Assembly: GCF_000406105.1 (NCBI RefSeq)
Contig: NZ_CM001974.1
Span: 2,883,274 to 2,947,273, forward strand
DNA: 64,000 bases
Reading direction: 5' to 3'
Source of the DNA: Dickeya chrysanthemi NCPPB 402
GTDB taxonomy: Bacteria > Pseudomonadota > Gammaproteobacteria > Enterobacterales > Enterobacteriaceae
The notes below the pieces were generated by a model. That model was given only the letters and a program-made list of their open reading frames with translations. It was not told the DNA's origin and ran no database searches. Below are positions 61,091 through 64,000 of the stretch, piece after piece. Made by a program: the position numbers and the translations under genes. Within the stretch, counting starts at the first letter, position 1; each line of letters opens with the position of its first letter.

Positions 61091-61321
61091 TTTATCAGCA
61101 ATCCGACGCGGCTCGACAAAAACGCCCTCACGGCTGTTAAGTTCATTAAAGAACCAGATCCCTTCAGGATAGTTATCCAAAGCAATGAGATACATAGTTC
61201 CCTCCTGAAAAGGCTCTACCGCCAGAATGACCCCTTCTCTGCGTACTTCGCCATCCGTTTTTACCGTTACCACGTCATTCACGTTCACTCGATCACCTTT
61301 TCGTATCAGCGCTACCGTCAA
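61088..61321 (-). CDS. Conserved-looking hypothetical small protein
   Basis: 77 codons if started at TTG 61321; a GTG with AAGGTGA upstream about 12 codons in is an alternative. The protein is beta-rich, with [26 protein letters not shown] and [14 protein letters not shown], suggesting a small SH3/KOW-like barrel. I do not recognise the family. It is convergent with the chemoreceptor gene and shares its terminator region. The clean amino-acid composition makes a real gene likely. Confidence 0.5.
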   Translation of the reverse strand: MTVALIRKGDRVNVNDVVTVKTDGEVRREGVILAVEPFQEGTMYLIALDNYPEGIWFFNELNSREGVFVEPRRIADK

Positions 61322-61923
61322 AGAAATTTAATCCAACCCACCGATGGTATTTATCAAACTCCGGAGTATAGACAAAACACAATTTATTCCCCTCCGGATA
61401 AGGACAATCAGCACCTTAATAATCAGTAGCATAGTGCGACCGAAGCTCTGGCTCTCCGTCATCATAACCTCTCAGCGAGGTACGTGAGGATTTCGAGTAC
61501 TCTCCAGACCCAAAATGTATCCGGGTAAAAGCAATAAGCCATGCACATAGCAGCATCCCCCAGTGATAGCATTACCCTCATTTTTATCTGCAGATAGCCC
61601 TGGCACATCAACGCTGAATTACTGCTGTGGATAGATGAATATATCGCCATACGCATTTAAAACACCGTTTCATCTAAATTGCCTTTTTTCTGATATCAGC
61701 CAATCCCATCTAGCCGCCATACTTTTATAATCACAGGCGTGAATAGTTATATGGACATGTAATCCGGCCGCAATCTGTGTGATGTAACGCAACCCCACGT
61801 TATCCATGGTATGCCTGTCCTGACTATTACACCTTTTTAACCCATCATCCTGCCATGCGCTCTGGATGAAAGAGGCTCGGGATATCGCCCAACAGCCTGC
61901 CAGTAAATAAGAAGACAAGTCAT
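61322..61923. other. Gene-free stretch upstream of yeeO
   Basis: About 600 bp. Two minus-strand frames of 64 and 96 codons (61462-61656 and 61670-61960) have no recognisable product, and the second overlaps the yeeO start. I see no tRNA, repeat or promoter I can support. Confidence 0.45.
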
Positions 61924-63360
61924 ATGATTCTAAATACAGCCAAACAGCTGTTAAGCACACTAAAAGGCTCTGCCTGGTACAGAAAACGACATTCCAATCG
62001 GGTCTTACTGTGGCGAGAAATCACACCGTTGGCGTTTCCTATCTTTATTGAGGGATTGTGTGTGGTGTTGATGGGGATATTCAGCACCTTTCTGGTCAGT
62101 TGGTTGGGTAAAGAAGCTATGGCGGCTGTTGGGCTGGCGGATAGCTTCAACATGCTGATCATCGCGTTTTTTACCGCCGTTGCATTGGGGACAGCTGTCG
62201 TAGTGGCTTTCAGTCTGGGCCAACGCAATCGTAAGCAAGCCCGGCAGGCCGCGCGCCAATCCATCTCATTATTAGTCCTGATTTCCTTGTTATTAGTCGT
62301 TCTGGTTGAAATCGCAGGTCAGGCTATCATTGATCTGATTGCCGGTAGCGCAGAGCCAGCCGTGAAGTCACTGGCGCTGACCTTCCTGCGTTTGACCGTG
62401 TGGGGCTATCCCGCTTTGGCTATCACGCTGGTAGGGTGCGGCGCATTACGCGGCGCCGGCAATACTCGCTTGCCGATGATTATCAATATTGGCATGAATA
62501 TCCTGAATATTCTGTTCAGCGGTGCCTTGATTTACGGCGTTGGTTCATGGCCCGGATTCGGTTTTATTGGCGCAGGCCTGGGAATCACCCTTTCCCGTTA
62601 TCTCGGGGCACTTTGCGTCGTGCTCGCTCTGACAAAAGGCTTTAATGGCGCATTACGTATCCCATTCCTGAGTTATTTCGCCCCTTTTACTACGGCAATT
62701 CTCTATGAGGTGCTCAGTATCGGCATCCCGGCCAGCATCGAATCGGTTATGTTTAATGTTGGAAAACTAATCACTCAGCGCTTTGTCGCCGGAATGGGAA
62801 CCGAGGTGATCGCCGGTAATTTCATCGCTTTTTCGATTGTTGCGCTGATTAACCTTCCGGGTAATGCCCTGGGCTCGACGTCGACGATTATTGTGGGTTC
62901 CCGTCTGGGCAAAGGGCAACGCATGCAGCCGGAACGACAACTAAAATATATTTTCTGGCTTTCCAATATTGGCTTATGTGCTTTGGCGCTACTTTCCATA
63001 CCCACGGCCGGGCTGCTGGCATCAATGTATACCAATGAACCGGATGTGATTACTGTTGTTAAACAGTTGCTCTGGCTAAATGCGTTGTTCATGCCGATAT
63101 GGGCCGCATCCTGGGTGTTGCCTGCCGGCTTGAAGGGAGCCAAAGATGCCAGCTATACCATGTGGGTAGCGCTGGCCGGTATGTGGGGATGTCGGGTGAT
63201 CGTCGGTTATATTTTGGGCATCATGCTGGGTTTCGGCGTACTGGGTGTCTGGATGGGAATGTTTTTTGATTGGATAGTTCGGGGCATACTATTTTATCGT
63301 CGTATGATTAGCGGCAAATGGTTATGGCGTTATCAACCGAAAACCAAATCGAATCCATAA
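61924..63360 (+). CDS. yeeO: MATE family efflux transporter, YeeO-like
   Basis: A multidrug/toxic-compound extrusion transporter, 478 residues with about 12 TM segments. It aligns along its length with E. coli YeeO (reported to export flavins and drugs), e.g. WREITPLAFPIFIE, STFLVSWLGKEAMAAVGLADSFNM, GCGALRGAGNTRLP and FMPIWAASWVLPAGLKGAKDA. It lacks the long N-terminal extension annotated in E. coli. The stop codon lies in a tandem 22-bp duplication. Confidence 0.9.
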   Translation: MILNTAKQLLSTLKGSAWYRKRHSNRVLLWREITPLAFPIFIEGLCVVLMGIFSTFLVSWLGKEAMAAVGLADSFNMLIIAFFTAVALGTAVVVAFSLGQRNRKQARQAARQSISLLVLISLLLVVLVEIAGQAIIDLIAGSAEPAVKSLALTFLRLTVWGYPALAITLVGCGALRGAGNTRLPMIINIGMNILNILFSGALIYGVGSWPGFGFIGAGLGITLSRYLGALCVVLALTKGFNGALRIPFLSYFAPFTTAILYEVLSIGIPASIESVMFNVGKLITQRFVAGMGTEVIAGNFIAFSIVALINLPGNALGSTSTIIVGSRLGKGQRMQPERQLKYIFWLSNIGLCALALLSIPTAGLLASMYTNEPDVITVVKQLLWLNALFMPIWAASWVLPAGLKGAKDASYTMWVALAGMWGCRVIVGYILGIMLGFGVLGVWMGMFFDWIVRGILFYRRMISGKWLWRYQPKTKSNP

Positions 63361-63387
63361 AAATGCCAAATCGAATCCATAAAAATG
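63344..63387 (+). repeat. Tandem 22-bp duplication at the yeeO stop codon
   Basis: Two identical 22-base units, 63344-63365 and 63366-63387, directly adjacent. The first contains the last codons and the stop of yeeO; the second is non-coding. It looks like a recent slippage or repair duplication. Confidence 0.9.
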
Positions 63388-63627
63388 AAAGTACAGGCGG
63401 TGCATTCATAACACCGTCTTTGGTCCTCCCATTAATTTCATACAAATAGAGATCATTTATCATATCTAATGAGTTAGCTGAAAATAATCCCCTTATCATG
63501 TTATTTTAATAATTATCATTCCCACTCGGAATAAAATCCATTTGACCATCCATATTGGGTCGTGAATACTGCCGAAAACTAATAAGGGTATAAAACCCGC
63601 CATCCGGCTAACTAACAGGAGTGAGCA

Positions 63628-64000
63628 ATGAAAAAAGCAATTATGGCTATCAGTCTGGCAATCGCGGTATCAGCTGTAACGCTGCCGTTCACCAGTCAGG
63701 CTGCAGTCAAAGACGAAATGGGCGCAATGGCAAAAAGCTACAAGAGTGCCTCAGGTGCTACCGATGCCGCCACGCTAAAAGCGGATCTGCTGAACCTGAA
63801 AGACCATGCTACTAAGGCTAAAGCCGACCCGGAATTCGCTAATAGCCCAAACAGTAAAGTCTTTAATGAGGGGCTGGATAAGCTGCTTAAACAAATTGAT
63901 GCCGCCATCGCACTGGTTGATGCTGGAAAACTGCCGGAAGCCAAAGCCGCCACAGATGAGTTGAAAAAGACTCGTGCTGAGTATCACAAAAAACTCGGTG
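63628..64000 (+). CDS. cybC: Soluble cytochrome b562 CybC, cut at the window end
   Basis: A periplasmic four-helix b-type cytochrome. It has a signal peptide (MKKAIMAISLAIAVSAVTLPFTSQA) and then a helical bundle, with Met near position 6 of the mature protein and a C-terminal KKTRAEYHKK that supplies the His heme ligand. There is no CxxCH, consistent with non-covalent heme. GGAGTGAG precedes the ATG. The 3' end lies outside the window; probably only a few codons are missing. Confidence 0.88.
   Translation, partial: MKKAIMAISLAIAVSAVTLPFTSQAAVKDEMGAMAKSYKSASGATDAATLKADLLNLKDHATKAKADPEFANSPNSKVFNEGLDKLLKQIDAAIALVDAGKLPEAKAATDELKKTRAEYHKKLG

Noticed and set aside
61670..61960. 96-codon minus-strand frame upstream of yeeO
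   Set aside because: Overlaps the yeeO start and has no recognisable sequence; likely chance.

Overview
The window is almost entirely one flagellar and chemotaxis supercluster from a gammaproteobacterium of the order Enterobacterales. It is most like the soft-rot and plant-associated Pectobacteriaceae (Pectobacterium, Dickeya, Brenneria and relatives). The reasons are proteins close to the E. coli FlhDC, FliA, FliZ, Che and PhoH proteins, the joining into one block of operons that lie in separate places in E. coli, and a sugar-modification island inserted between fliA and fliC. The genus is an inference; no rRNA or other taxonomic marker is present.

Layout. 1-310: a tandem pair of terminator-bearing repeats. 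732-2336: a chemoreceptor, then phoH on the minus strand. 3811-5099: fliZ and fliA (sigma-28), both minus. 5494-15654: an AT-rich island on the minus strand with candidate flagellin-glycosylation genes. It holds a methyltransferase/TPR/O-GlcNAc-transferase-like protein, a DegT-type sugar aminotransferase, a glycosyltransferase, a WbqC-family protein, two tandem beta-propeller paralogues, a GNAT acetyltransferase and a methyltransferase. 15880-19314: fliC (minus) and fliDST (plus) from divergent sigma-28 promoters. 19505-31072: fliE (minus) and fliFGHIJKLMNOPQR (plus). 31204-41537: flgBCDEFGHIJ and flgKL, minus. 41704-43259: flgA and flgMN, plus. 43322-46981: flhBAE, minus. 47212-50215: cheRBYZ, minus. 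50921-57338: motAB-cheAW-chemoreceptor, minus. 57472-58403: flhDC, minus. 59320-61050: a third chemoreceptor. 61088-63360: a small hypothetical gene and the MATE transporter yeeO. 63628 to the end: cybC, cut by the window edge.

The full regulatory hierarchy is present: flhDC (class I), hook-basal-body, export and fliA genes (class II), and sigma-28-dependent fliC, fliD, flgMN, flgKL and cheR, for which I can read promoter sequences. FlgM/FliA checkpoint, secretion apparatus, chaperones, motor, receptors and Che relay are all encoded here and appear intact.

The most unusual signal is in the glycosylation island. Three of its genes are each interrupted by a one-base frame change that lies at or beside a seven-A tract on the coding strand. 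Adding one A to each tract restores a continuous protein: about 1151 residues for the methyltransferase-TPR-OGT fusion, about 471 for the glycosyltransferase and about 149 for the acetyltransferase. This could be phase variation, transcriptional slippage, decay of the island, or homopolymer under-calling in the assembly; the sequence alone cannot decide.
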